DNA from: Amphirosellinia nigrospora
Lineage: Eukaryota; Ascomycota; Sordariomycetes; Xylariales; Xylariaceae
Length of the DNA stretch: 64,000 nucleotides
Reading direction: 5' to 3'
Assembly: GCA_004123355.1 (NCBI GenBank)
Contig: SCHM01000002.1
Span: 5,367,569-5,431,568, forward strand
Below the pieces are notes generated by a model. That model made no database searches. It had not been told where the DNA came from and saw only the letters and a list, made by a program, of their open reading frames with translations. Shown here piece by piece: positions 23,656 to 35,118 of this stretch. The position numbers and the translations under genes were made by a program. Every line of letters starts with the position of its first letter. Positions within the stretch are counted from its first letter, which is position 1.

Positions 23656-24828
23656 CTATTGATATGGATTTCCAGGTGTAAACTCCGGCTTCCACAGACC
23701 TTTCTTCTCCTTGATCTGTAATTGCATCCCTTCAGCAAACCGTAGATAGTCCGCAACATCGGCATCGGAACGCCCTTCGCCTCACCCTCCCGCAACGGCT
23801 CACCCACAATTGTCTCAATCTCCATGAAGTTTCCCTTTTCTGCGTCTTGACACATGCTAGGTTTGAACGCAGTGGCCGTTGTGTCGGCGCGGATGAGTTT
23901 ATCAGGAACATCATCTAACAAGTGAACGCCGTTGGCGCGCGCTGCTGCCATCACCTCGAGCATAATAGGCCGAATCAAGTCGTCGATTATATGTTGACTC
24001 ATGCGCATCCGCGCCGTGCCAATGCGTAAGATGGATGCGACCGGGTTGTAAGATGCGTTGTACACGAGCTTGCGCCACCGCGCAAATTTCGGGTCGGAGT
24101 CAAAGACGATATCAAGCTTATTGGCGGCATTGTAAATGGCTACGTACCGGCGTGCCGCGTCCTCTGCTACCCGAGCGACACGCCTGGGTTGTTGAAGGGC
24201 CCGATCTTCTGTGCGTCGACATTGTCGTGTAAGACCTTGCCGTGCTCTCTCTCAGTGGCACTAATGTAAGACACGCTGCTGATAATGGGGTTTGTGGGGA
24301 AGCGCTTGATGAGCGGCTTCTCAATATTAAGGCCATTTTGCGATAGAACAATGGCAGTCTTTCCCGGTGTGATGGCCGGCTCGATGATATCTGCCACGGT
24401 CGGCGGGATGTCCGGGATGTTCTTGGTTGTTACTAGGATGAAGTCGAAAGGTAGCAACTTTCCGCCGCTCACATTAGGGATTGTCTTAGCGACTAGCCGG
24501 GTGTAAGTCCATCTGCGCTCATGACACGCAGAAGACCGATCGCATACTGACCTACTGTAGGTCGCCAGCCTTTGATGTTTCGGCCATGTTCAATTGAATC
24601 TATATCAATCCCGTTCTTCTCGACTGCTGCATAGTTCGATCTCATTACTGCCGTGACTTCTGCCTTGCCACCGGTTTCAAGCGCATAGGCGGCCATAGTG
24701 CCTACGCCGCCACTACCAACAATCAAGACTCTTGCCTTCGCTTGCGCCGTCGTAATCGTGCGGCGAAAACATCGACTGGCGAAATCGCAACGGAATAGGG
24801 TTTGCCACATTGCCGCAGTGAGGGGCAT
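23656..24828 (-). CDS. Ketopantoate reductase family (ApbA/PanE-like) protein
   Basis: Family members reduce 2-dehydropantoate with NADPH; fungal paralogues near secondary-metabolism genes may use other keto acids. The Rossmann motif is VLIVGSGGVGTMAAY after a short possible targeting lead (MPLTAAMWQTLFR). Further blocks are ILVTTKNIPD, IVLSQNGLNIEKPL, and the C-terminal RKLVYNASYNPVASIL with MLEVMAAARANG. Intron 1 runs from gtcagt 24551 to TAG 24493 and is in phase. Two apparent one-base losses (CCC 24170-24172 and CCC 23728-23730) break the frame; restoring both gives SLGVAEDAARRYV and LLKGMQLQIKEKKG, and exon 2 then has the exact phase. Catalytic Lys and Asn lie in KKNIP/QNG-type motifs (KNIPD, QNGLN). 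Confidence 0.8.
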
Positions 24829-25319
24829 AGATCACGCACATGAGGGTCGCTACGACAAAGACTATCAGCGTGACACTGCGTTCAAGTTGTCCAACAAACA
24901 ACGTTGTTCAAGTTGCTAATTATTCCACCGATATAAGACAACTTAATGACACAATCTTTGAGAATGGAGGGAAGTCTTTCTTGAACTGCATCTACTTCTA
25001 TGTCTGGCAGCAGCATGTTGAAGTATCGCATTGGCTAACCACATAGGGTAGTCCCAAGCTGCCCCTCAAGCACGCTATCTAGGTACCCTTGCCGCCAATT
25101 TTTGAGCCCCTTATAGTGTACAAGTACGTACCAACACAAGGCCAGTCACAGTCAGTCTGGCAGAGTTCGCGGATAGTCTGAGCGGATCACGGAGCATTCC
25201 AGTTACTCAAAGGTGAATAGCAGATAATACTAATTACTTAGTAACGAACTACAGAAATTTGAACGTATGTACTACACCCGCCAATTCATAGCCGTTGCCG
25301 CCGCAAGGCCCCGTCCCAG
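24829..25319. other. Intergenic, no gene seen
   Basis: Upstream of the reductase gene and downstream of the regulator, both on the minus strand. Nothing recognised. Confidence 0.4.
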
Positions 25320-27561
25320 TTAATGATTTTTCAACAATTCTCCAATTATCATCACCAACGTTGCCAGTTCGCCCACCTCGGCACTCCACCCTTCCCACTC
25401 TGCTGGGGCAGATTTGATCCCCTCGCCGGTATTTTGGAGCTGAGCTAGATCACCGGCCTCGGAAAGACCGTATATCGTATGTTGTTTATGCCATTTCCGG
25501 TATTCTGGCTTCCAATTCTCGAAGTCTTGCGTGTTCCACAACGCGGCTGAGCTCGGAAGAGGGACGAGGACGAGGCCGCCAATGGCAAAATACGATACCG
25601 CAGCCGATATATCAACTAGTAGGCCAAGAATCTGAAAGATGAGGACGGTTCTTGGCAATGAATTAGCAGAGTTTATAACTGTGTGAAGAAATGCCCACCG
25701 TCTCCTAGATTCAAGAAATATCCAGTCTCTCCATGCCAAAGTCGGATTTTCAGAAATAGCACAATCAAATTGCTGTCCGACGGATGCATTCAACGCTCGG
25801 GAAACCAGCTACCTCGGGAATTAATTGGCAACCGAAAAATACACCGGGGAGAAGCTTATGTGGGACTTCAGTCGACTTACATTGGCTGTAGCGAGTAAGG
25901 AAACGTCAAAGACAGCATGACCGACCGGTTCATCCTGTATACGCAGCACTGCGAAGCTCTACATCAGCTTTCATAATCTCACAACTAATCTTCAATGGCT
26001 GTAGAAGCTTTTGGAATATCGTAGTCGCAAAAAAACGGATCCGTTTTATGAAACTCGCCCAGTCTAAAAAAATAATGACACGGAGAACTGCTTACAGCAG
26101 AAGATTAGAAGCGTTTGCAGGGCATCTAGGAGCTGCCAGCGGTCAAAACTCGAATACTGGCTCTTGTTAACAACATTTTCCGGCAATTGTATTAGTCAGA
26201 GCCTACCTGGGCTAAGATTCTCTCCTGCTCATGCCAGATCTGTCCCCATACCCAACCAGTCTTCTTCACTGCTTTGTGTGACTTGAAAGACTCAATCCAG
26301 TTGGTGCATTTGGTGAAACACTGTAGATTCAGTAACTATTAGCATTGGCTTGGTGTCCGTCATGGATTATATGTGTAAAGTCCAATACCCTGGATCATGT
26401 GCCAAGGAGTAGTTACTCATCAAAATGAATATATGGATATAAACTCAAATGCATAGAGAACCGACATGATGGATCTTATTATCACCGCCTGAACGGGCCC
26501 ATGACGTGGGATTGATAAAAGGCGGAAGGCATCCTTTTGTTATCATCATTGAGGGATATGATTGGATAATCCGCATCGCTACGGATACCAGTGCCACATG
26601 GTCAGGCCTCGTGAAAGTACGAGCAGTAAAGAGATAAGTGCTCGACGGTTGATGTGTCCATGGAGCTGGGGGGCTCGCCTTGGGGGTAGACCAAAAAGCG
26701 AATTTGGTACTGTTTAATCACTGGGGTTAGTAAATACCATAAAGAGCAAAATTCGACCAATCTGTCGCGAGCATAGAGGAGCAACTGAGGCCAAGAATCT
26801 TGCCAAAAGGGATAGAAAAGACTCCAGGGAACTAACCAAGCGATGGACATTGAACTAATTCCCTGGTACGGCAGGGGTTCGACATCGAGTCCAAGATCCT
26901 CCAAGTTGACGTCAAGATTGTTAAGAAACGCCAATCCAGGGGTTTTGTCCAAATATAGATAACGCTCATTATCTGGACCGAACACCGTGCTTTCATTTCG
27001 GGGAGAACCTCTGCTAGAGATTAAAGCCGTGCTGCTCTCGTGAGTATCCGCGTTTCGGTCCTCCGGGACAAGTGTAACATCTGCACCCGAAACTACGCCT
27101 TCACTAGCGTGGTTCATTGTTTTACGCCTCGTGGCGCCGTAGCGTACTCGCATGCGATATTACGTTTACTACACCGGACGCAAGTATCTGTGTTATTATC
27201 GGCAGGCCAGCTGCAACGAGTCTTTGCACGGGCGCACTACACATTTACAATTAGATCTTGCCAGTTTAGCGAAAGGTATGTGTTTCAAAGTTTCAAGAAG
27301 GCTTCGATATATGACTGCACTAAAAGGTGTTCGCCCTCTCGAGATTTCTGAAACAACTGGAAATCACGGGAAACTCACGGCGGTGCATGATCGCCTTCGA
27401 GAGTCTTTTGTGTCGGCCGGTTTAGAGCGGCAGTAATAGTAATGGCGCTTCGCAGTCGACTCTAGAACATGAATAAGCGAGTTTAATTGTAAACCTCTCA
27501 CTTACGCCTCACCCTGTTCAAAAGTCTTCTTGCATAACGAACACCGATAATACCGAAACAT
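25320..27561 (-). CDS. C2H2 + Zn2Cys6 dual-finger transcription factor
   Basis: ATG 27561 opens MFRYYRCSLCKKTF, the Cys half of a C2H2 finger; after an intron the His half and a final Cys follow (AKRHYYYCRSK). A second intron (gtgagt near 27376) leads into a binuclear cluster: SCTACARAKTRC, then DTCVRCSKRNIACEY, which gives CX2C-X6-C-X10-CX2CX6C. The middle (26602-27150) is acidic with YLDKTPGLAFLNNLD. The C-terminal fungal regulatory region has TNWIESFKSHKA, SSFDRWQLLDALQTLLI, and AWRDWIFLESRRRWAFL near 25720. At least seven exons are visible; the junction near 27500 is not cleanly in phase. Nuclear regulator, probably local to the 19-33 kb cluster. Confidence 0.75.
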
Positions 27562-27931
27562 CGGCTCCGACGTCGGGGGTTGGATCCCTCTTGCGTATCA
27601 GTCATACTTTAAATGGCAAAATTTGGCTGCAGAAGGAATCTTCAGAATTGATTAAGTGCCATGGTTTAGCTCAAACGGCACATTTTTGGTCTTGTTTTCA
27701 TGTCCCTTGATGATACGCGCGCAGTTTGGTCAGCATTCAAATTTCACGGAGTTCCGTGACACAGATCGGCTTATTAATATGGATTATGCCTTTTTGGGAA
27801 GGGATGGTGGAGTCTCGGCGGCAATGTTTATTTGATCAACCTCCACAACTCAATATGTCAAGATAAAAGTCTTTATTCTAGAGAAAACATCAGACCCCGC
27901 TGGCATAACCAGATATCATACAAGGCCCTGA
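27562..27931. other. Intergenic, no gene seen
   Basis: Upstream of the dual-finger regulator and downstream of the SDR. Nothing recognised. Confidence 0.4.
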
Positions 27932-28875
27932 TCACATAGTTTGAGTCACACCGCCACTGACTGAGATCCACTGCGCGGTGATCCAGCGGCTCTTCTCGGA
28001 GACAAGAAGAAGAGCGGCGTCGGCCATATCCTCCACTGTTCCGAGGCGCTCGGCCGCTCGGGTTTGGTCAACCATACTGTTTGCCATTGAGCTCAGGTTC
28101 CCATCAGGATTGGCCAAAAATCGTTTAGATGCATCTGTTAGAATTGGCCCCGGGGCAAGCGAATTGACAGTGATTCCGTGAGTGCGGCCGAGCTGAATAT
28201 CGTTGTTAGCAAATCGGTCTGATTATAATGTACAAAGGGGAAAGCATGTGCATAACTCACATCGCTGGCGAAACCGGCCGTCAGGCTGTCTTGGGCTGAC
28301 TTCGCGGCGTTATAAAGAGAAGTTCCAGGGTTACTCAATTTTGAGGCTATAGATCCAACATTAATAATGCGACCGCCTTGAGGCATCTTCCCTATGCCGA
28401 CTGTCGCCTGCGTCACGTAAACGACACCGAATACATTCGCCCCAAATTCGGAGTCAAGATCCTCTTTCTTAATCTCTAGAAGATTCTGTGTGTTCGTTGC
28501 ACCGCCGGCGTTGTTGACTGACGAGCAAAACCTGTCAGTCTGTGTTCTGAGTAACCATCTTCTCTGTGTAGACGTACTGAGTATGTCGATATGATCAGTG
28601 GCCAGACCCTTCAATGTTTGCTCAACGATGCTGTTCGCCGCATCAGGGTTGGAAACCGGGCCCTGTACAACTGTGGTCTTGACTCCAAACTCTTTCGCAA
28701 GGTCTGCCGCTATTTTGCCCGCTCCGGCTTTCGAGCTATCTGATACGTAGTGAATGGCTACGGACGCACCATTCCGGGCGAAAGCCCTAGCAATGGCGGC
28801 ACCGATTCCGTTATCTCTCCCAGAGCCGGTGACTAAGGCCGTCTTGCCGGCAAGCGATAGAGTATCGGGTGACAT
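27932..28875 (-). CDS. Short-chain dehydrogenase/reductase
   Basis: NAD(P)-dependent Rossmann oxidoreductase of 271 residues in three exons: 28875-28578, 28517-28261 and 28192-27932, all in phase. Marks in order are the cofactor loop GKTALVTGSGRDNGIG, the NNAGG strand, IINVGSIASK with the catalytic Ser, and the catalytic YNAAK (YxxxK), then VNSLAPGPILTD and the end ISVSGGVTQTM, typical of classical SDRs that bind NADP. No length breaks are needed. Upstream lies a cluster of CCCG/CGGG palindromes. In a terpenoid setting it could oxidise or reduce a hydroxyl or ketone of the product; this is inference. Confidence 0.9.
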
Positions 28876-30441
28876 GATGGATGAGTGTTCGAAGAGGATG
28901 TTATTTGCTTGGTTGTTATTATAATCGTTTGGGAAACTTGTAACGGGCGTTCAAGACCAGATATATACTTGAATAGAATAGATGGAGTACGTTGATTTGA
29001 AATACTTCTACAGGAGCTTAGAAATAGACACGGCATATTTCTCTATCTTCACGGATATCCGTACAACGTTGGCGGGGTCAACCATACAGACCAAAGGGAG
29101 GAGACTGAGAAAGTCACCTAGCCCACTTATGTCACATTTTCAAGGACCTCCGTGAATTCATATGTACTTCCTAGGGGACATTTTGCTTGCTGAATAATAT
29201 GCCACAGGTATGGCGCAAGACACGCCAAGCACAAAGAGAATCTCTGTATACAACTATAGTACGCCCATAGATTAGTTTCAGAGTCCTTCACGCGACTAGC
29301 ACATATGATCTACGCTATATAGCACAGGGTTCTTGATATACACCACTTTATTTGCTCTCTTCCTTCAGACCGCTTTTGCAAGCGACCTCAATGCTCGTCA
29401 TCTACAACGCCGTTATAGTTGACTTTGTCGGTGTTAAGACTAATCCCGTGAGCGGGGTCCGTCCTCTCTGATCCCCCTGTCCCGTGCGGGTTTCCCGCGC
29501 GGGAGTGACCCAACCAACGCACGGAGCTCTTCGGCTGCATCTTATCTTTCAACCCAGCAACTGAAACATGAAGTCCAAAGCTACTGCCGTTAGCTCTGCT
29601 AAGTTTCTAGTCTAACTGTTGCTGCGGATGCTTCCCAGTTTAGCCCAAGCTAAATACTACCCCCAATGTACGTCATTGTAGGTCAGGGCAACATTATTAA
29701 TGTGATGGAACTCACCATCACCAGCGAGCAGTTATGGACAATATTATCTCCGAATATTTAAATATACTCTCGGAGATAATCTGAACTGCATGTGTTTAAC
29801 CAGAAGAGTGACCGTCCATTCGGATTATCCGGAGCGTGACGATGGTAAGGTAACAGGGCATCGTACCATGCAGATTCTTTATTGGGTCGCGGCGTGCGTC
29901 TAAGCGAAGCAGCAGATAAGATCAAGAATCGTTTTAGTTGTTTTCAAAAACGAAACCTGGGTTTTTGAACAGTGTTATCTTGATACATACTGTTACGAAC
30001 CTAGTATGCGATAGGCAATAGACACATATCGTTGCGCGAGTGTCTTTATGACTATCCCGGTGGAGATTAGCTAAATATTTGACTATATATAGGAAGTCTC
30101 TTTGCCTACGTCTCTGTGCCTCTAATTTATGACACAATCGTCAGATTAGTTGCGCTACTAGACTTACAAAATGTAATCAAATAGTATTATCTTGAAATTA
30201 TATTATCATCCTAGCTTATAGTCAATCATTCCATATTCATGTCATACTCTGTCGTTTTTGTATGTATCGTTTCTAGCTATTCTAAATTCACATGGATCCT
30301 ATTATGACATGATTCCCAGTAACCATTGCACCTTGAAAATCGTAGGGTGCCTTGAGCGACCTGGCAAGGTGACCAGAGGTCCAGACGTTTCAGCTGCCTC
30401 CCATAAGTCAGATTATGAAATCTAGAGACCATTGTTATTCT
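28876..30441. other. Upstream region of the SDR
   Basis: 1.6 kb without a recognised gene. Apart from the GC-rich palindromes at 29445-29503 it is AT-leaning. A minus open frame at 29934-30137 shows nothing recognisable. Confidence 0.45.
29445..29503. promoter_or_regulatory. Three CCCG..CGGG inverted repeats
   Basis: Half-sites CCCG and CGGG face each other three times: CCCGTGAGCGGG at 29445-29456, CCCGTGCGGG at 29481-29490 and CCCGCGCGGG at 29494-29503. The last two are separated by TTT. Inverted CGG/CCG pairs are the usual sites of Zn2Cys6 dimers. They lie about 0.6 kb upstream of the SDR start and would suit the neighbouring dual-finger regulator. No footprint evidence exists here. Confidence 0.4.
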
Positions 30442-30782
30442 CTATAGGACATTAGGGTTCGTTAGATCGCTATGGATGCCATGAGAGTGATCGACAGTTA
30501 CAGTGCAAACACCATTAAGAGATTTCAAATGGCTTAGCGCCTCTTCATTATATGTGTCTGCCTCATTCTTTCCACTCGTAACACTGAGACTTTTCCAGCC
30601 CAAGCATGCAGGCTCGTGAGAAGCGAACATGTTGCCTCATATACCAGAGGCAACGGAATACGGCTAGAAGAGTTCATGACGGGCCAATTGTTAAAAGGTT
30701 GAACTAAGTGAGAAATGTTAGGGCGTGTATAAGTGGGCGTCGAAACGATGAACATACAGCCTAGAGAGCTCGTAAGTGCCAT
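30442..30782 (-). CDS. Unrecognised small protein with one run-length break
   Basis: The frame from ATG 30782 reads RPNISHLVQPFNNWPVMNSS, then IPLPLVYEATCSLLTSL. At the A-run (TTTT 30591-30594 on the plus strand) adding one base joins HAWAGK to SLSVTSGKNEADTYNEEALS and DHSHGIHSDLTNP, ending at 30442. The joined reading looks like real protein but I do not recognise the family. An upstream exon between 30800 and 31030 is possible. It follows the hydrolase on the same strand. Confidence 0.35.
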
Positions 30783-31071
30783 CTTATACCCTCCCCATCG
30801 GCACTAATGAAGGAAGACATTGTCGAGGGTGAGAGCATTCCAAGTTTCCCTCTTAATTTCGTGTATGCGACAACTATGGGGTGCGGGGAAATGCGGGTCT
30901 CTATAATCTGGGGCAATGCGGAGAACCGAGATTAAGTGCGTGCTTAACCTTGACGTATCTCTGAAAGCCAACCCCGACAGCCAGTAAAGGTGCAGGCTAG
31001 TCGATAATAAGGGTACTCTATAGCACAAGGAATTTCAAGGCCCTTCTTGACGCTCGCCGGCAAAGAAGAAA

Positions 31072-33351
31072 TCAGAATTTCAGCTTTGATAAGAAGCTCC
31101 AATTAGTTTTCGTTAACTCATTAAGCGCCGTAGCCAGTTGGTCTTCGTCCTTTGAGCTAATATCCCCAAACGGATAGTAATCGGGGTCGCATGTAGTCCC
31201 AGGACTAGGTAGCTGTCCGTGCTGGAAATAGTTATGAATATACTTGGCGGTGCAGATAGATGGCGCCGACAAGCTAGTATGCTATAATTAAGGAGTTAGT
31301 AGATAGTCATCTCACCAGGTGAGAGTGCTGGCATACCCCATAAGAGTTCTGGACTAGAACAACAGATCTGGGGAACCCCTGAGAATTGTTGGTAGCGCTT
31401 ACGAGCGGCGCAACGTTGTCAGCAATATTATTCACATATCTATTCAATGTCAACTACAGCTATTGCACGGCGCACAACAAGGCTTTGAGGCCGGCAACTT
31501 ACAGCATAGGATCGCTTGTATTCCCTTCAAAGGTCCTTCGAAAATGTCAGTATTCTATATAAAGGTGATTGTAGGCCTGGGTTCACATACCATCAAAACG
31601 CCATTTAGGTCGTATAGTTCGGCCTACACACGCAAGTCGGAAGAGTGCGTTGACGTCTCCGGCTGACTTGCTGATTTCGCCAAGCCGTTGAGCAAAATCG
31701 ATGAACTCGTCGACCGTATCATTCATTGTCGGCAAATCAGAGCACATGATAGCAGGGAACGCCTCACTGTTCCCTGACTCTAGTCGAGGTAGGTCAGGCG
31801 GGATAACTTCGGTCGAACAAATAGATGGTGCTGGACCTTCGGATTGGTCTTCCAAAGTGAATGTTAGTTCATGCTATCCTAAGCAAACAAGGGGTTGATA
31901 GACTTTCTAAGGCTTCCTAAAGAGTCAAAAGGTAGAATACAAAGGGATTCGATTGTGAATTGGGCAAATGTATTGAAACGAGGTGTAAAATCGTCTTGGA
32001 AATGACCTACATAGATTGTTGTTCAAGTTGTAGAATGGGCGTCCATCCCCAGCTTCTAGCGCGGCCAGTACCGTCGCGTATTTCTTAAATAAGAGTATAG
32101 GTCTGTATAGCGCCGCAGAAGTGAGTCGGCGGACATGCGACCAAGTAATGAGTTGTGGTATATTGGGCCCGTTAGTTGAGACCGGCCCCCGTGCCGTGAT
32201 GACGACCGGTTGCTTGCGGACTTTCTCTAGTAGGTTTTCAAGACGTTGCTCAATCAACTTGGGAGTCTCGGCGTAAAAGTCGCAACCCCTTTGACCGGCT
32301 TGGTGGCAGAAGTCATAGAATGCATTCATCACTTTATCCATGTCTCGCGGGAAGTTGATATAAGTTTGGTAGTGCCATTCTCGAAGGTCGACATTACCTA
32401 CAGCGCATTAATTATTGGTTAGCTACATATAGTTCCGCTTGCGAGGTCTAAATATCCAGAACTCACCATCACTGACAAGTCTCTCGACCTTATCCGGATA
32501 CATGGCCGCGAAAACACCACCAAGGATAGTGCCATAACTAAAACCCCAATACTTGAGCTTGTCTTGCCCTAGTTTGTGGAGAATCTCAAGCATGTCTCTG
32601 GCATGCGATGCAGTGCCGACATGACGTAGTATGTTCGATTTGCTCATCATGTGCTTCTCACATAGCTGAGAGAAGGCTGCTGCTCGGGCGTACACGTCGT
32701 AAATAGTACCAGGGTGTGCGTTTATCACTCCAAAATCTTGTAGGTCCCATAACTGTCTCTGTTCTGGGCTGTCCCAGCATTCAATTCTGGGTAACGTAGC
32801 ACCGATCCCCCGCGGGTCAAACGATATCAGATCGTAATTTCGACCGATAATGGTTTGTAGACTTGCACCGTGGTCTTTCAACCCAAATACACCGCTCTCC
32901 CCGGTCCTCCGGGGTTGAAGATGACGGGCCCACGGTAGTCATCTGTTTCGGTTGCACGAAGTCGAATGATGCCTATAATTACCCGCTCCTCGTCAGAAGG
33001 TTCCTGCCAATCCATAGGCAGATCTAGCCGAGCGCAGTCGTAGGCACCATCATAGCAGGAGTGCCATATTATGTCTCTACTAGGCTCGATCATACTCCAT
33101 TTCCACTCTCGGGCACCCTCATGTTGGCGGAAGCCTTGGCTTTGGGGACTCGCGCTAGACCGAGATGCAACCCTCTTCCAGTCGCGTAGCTGGTAAAGGA
33201 CAAATCCTGTCGCAATCAACACGAGCACGGCAGCATTAGCTACATGTCGCCAGTGATGCCTTTCTTGTCTTATATGCGACCTGCAGGTTGCCACAGACTG
33301 TAATGCATCTTTGCAATCAAGCCGGCGTTGTTGCATGTCCGGGTCAGGCAT
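31072..33351 (-). CDS. TAP-like alpha/beta hydrolase, membrane-anchored
   Basis: Serine hydrolase of the tripeptidyl-aminopeptidase-like fungal group. A single N-terminal membrane anchor (VLVLIATGFVLYQL) suggests a type II membrane protein with an extracytoplasmic catalytic part. Oxyanion-hole block NPGGPG is followed by DLISFDPRGIGATLP, the nucleophile elbow GFSYGT, and the C-terminal TAP region with a candidate Asp (NNIADNVAPL) and His (QNSYGHTS), then a CTAKYIHNYFQHGQLPSPGT block and stop at 31072. Introns include 32466-32398 and 31318-31265. One break at CCCC 32899-32902: adding a C (G on the coding strand) gives GPGESGV, the usual GGPGxSG, and restores exon phase. Substrate may be a peptide or ester. 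Confidence 0.8.
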
Positions 33352-34791
33352 TATGCATATAGCCTACTCTCTATCAACCATGTGAAAGCTAAAGGTAAGG
33401 ACTAAAGGAACTCATCTTCCTTTTAACAGGAGCCTCCACGAGCTCACATTCTTCTAAGCATCGCGTAACCTCCTATCAGCACTTCATTCGGCCAACAAGA
33501 AACCTTCACCGCCGGTTTCATCATAACGGTAGTTGATCTAGCTGAGTAGGCTAAAGGGAGCTACTGTGATATTCCCCAGCTATCAACTTTTGTTTGTGGC
33601 GTGCGCAGAATAGGTAATACCGACGCCCCCTTGGCCGAGACAGAGCTGCGTGTCAAGCATGCCATTGCTCTGATCGCCAACTAGCACCGGCTTTCAGGAT
33701 CTACTGTACATTAGCGCACTACACTAATACCACGACGCCGTCCTATTAAATTCAAGCTGTTACAAAGAGCTCACCTTATCGTCTAGGCAGAGTATAGTGT
33801 CAAGGCTTTCAGCTTACCACTAGACTGGCTCGTGAGGTGAAACACGAATACCAGAGGGAGTGACATCTTGCGAAATACTATGTAGAAAGTCACAAGAAAG
33901 GTCATGTGGGTGTCCTTAGGCTGGTATAAATCTATCCAACGTAAGACCAGTTGCCCAACGACATAGGACATACCCGATTACTTTGAATCTAGGTAGGTAG
34001 CCTACCTACAAATGCACACTCCCATAAATGCCTTCAAAATGGCTAGCTTCTATTACCAAAGCCTATTACCCCTAAGATCTAGTCAAATGTTAGAGTCGAG
34101 ACTCTAAAAGTTCATGAATCGCTAGATCAAATAGATGTTATCGCATCTCACTTAGGTATAATCGGGAAAAACTAACCCTTTTTGAAGATCAGCTAAGCCC
34201 TGCCCAGGCCGTTCAGCGCTAGGAGTGCCAAGCTCGTAGCCTAGCGTTAGCGTAGTTCCCTCACCGAACCCATTTGATGCCATATCTTAGGTACACTGCA
34301 TTTTTGGCCCCAAGGAGGGGTTGATATACCTACCTCTTAGTCCGCTTCTTGCAAGGCAGTATTGATTACCTGAGCCGTCACCTCAAGGAGAAGAATCATT
34401 GCTTTAGTATGATCTTGAGGCTCATTCAGCAGGAGACCTTCCTCCTACCGAGGTACAGTAGGTAAGATTTGGACCCTCAGTCGGATTGGGGGGAGGGGAC
34501 TCAGGTATGGTACATTGGCGACCACACCAAGGGAAACGGGCCACCCTTAACATACCAGGGGCAGCAAGCATGTCTACGCCTATATATATCGCAGATTATG
34601 GTTGAAATAAAACATCTATTCATGTGAATACACCACGTGCAACAGCCCGCTTGCTAGTTGTTGGTACAATCGTGATACAAGTAATCCACATTCCACGTAA
34701 CAGCCATTCAAATCGTAACAACGTCGCCGACGTATCCATCCATACGTCGCATCCAATCGCAACGCAGTTCCTCGCCCAGTCCCTAACCCAC
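33352..34791. other. Intergenic, no gene seen; boundary of accessory and core segments
   Basis: AT-rich 1.4 kb with a hairpin (taggtaggtagcctacctac) at 33990-34009. No protein recognised. Everything 3' of here is conserved single-copy-type content. Confidence 0.45.
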
Positions 34792-35118
34792 TTATTTCAT
34801 AGGCATAGGGTGATGACCAGTCCCTTGCGCCGCGCCCGCGCCATTATTAGCCAGACCAGCCCCGGCCTGATTGTGCACCTTGCGGGCGGCGTGCTCTTGC
34901 TCGCGGGCGGCGAGCCTGTCGTCCACGGCCTGCATGTCGCTCTTCCCCTTCTGCGCGAGGGTCTCGTGCTTGAGCTCCGACGCCTGCGTCTCCGGGTGGT
35001 TCCGGCTGTTGTCGAAGGCCTGGTCCGTCGCCTGCATCAGGTTCCCGCGCAGCGCGTCGCCGGCGCCGCGGATGCCCTTCATGCCTGTCTTGACGTCTTC
35101 CACGATCTTGCTCGACAT
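34792..35118 (-). CDS. Small hydrophilic LEA/stress-like protein
   Basis: Intact 108-residue frame: MSSKIVEDVKTGMKGIRGAG, then LMQATDQAF, many charged and Ala residues, no membrane segment or Cys, and a Gly/Ala/His-rich tail. This resembles small, abundant, stress- or conidiation-associated fungal proteins. Predicted amphipathic helix at the start. The exact family is not certain. Confidence 0.65.
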   Translation of the reverse strand: MSSKIVEDVKTGMKGIRGAGDALRGNLMQATDQAFDNSRNHPETQASELKHETLAQKGKSDMQAVDDRLAAREQEHAARKVHNQAGAGLANNGAGAAQGTGHHPMPMK

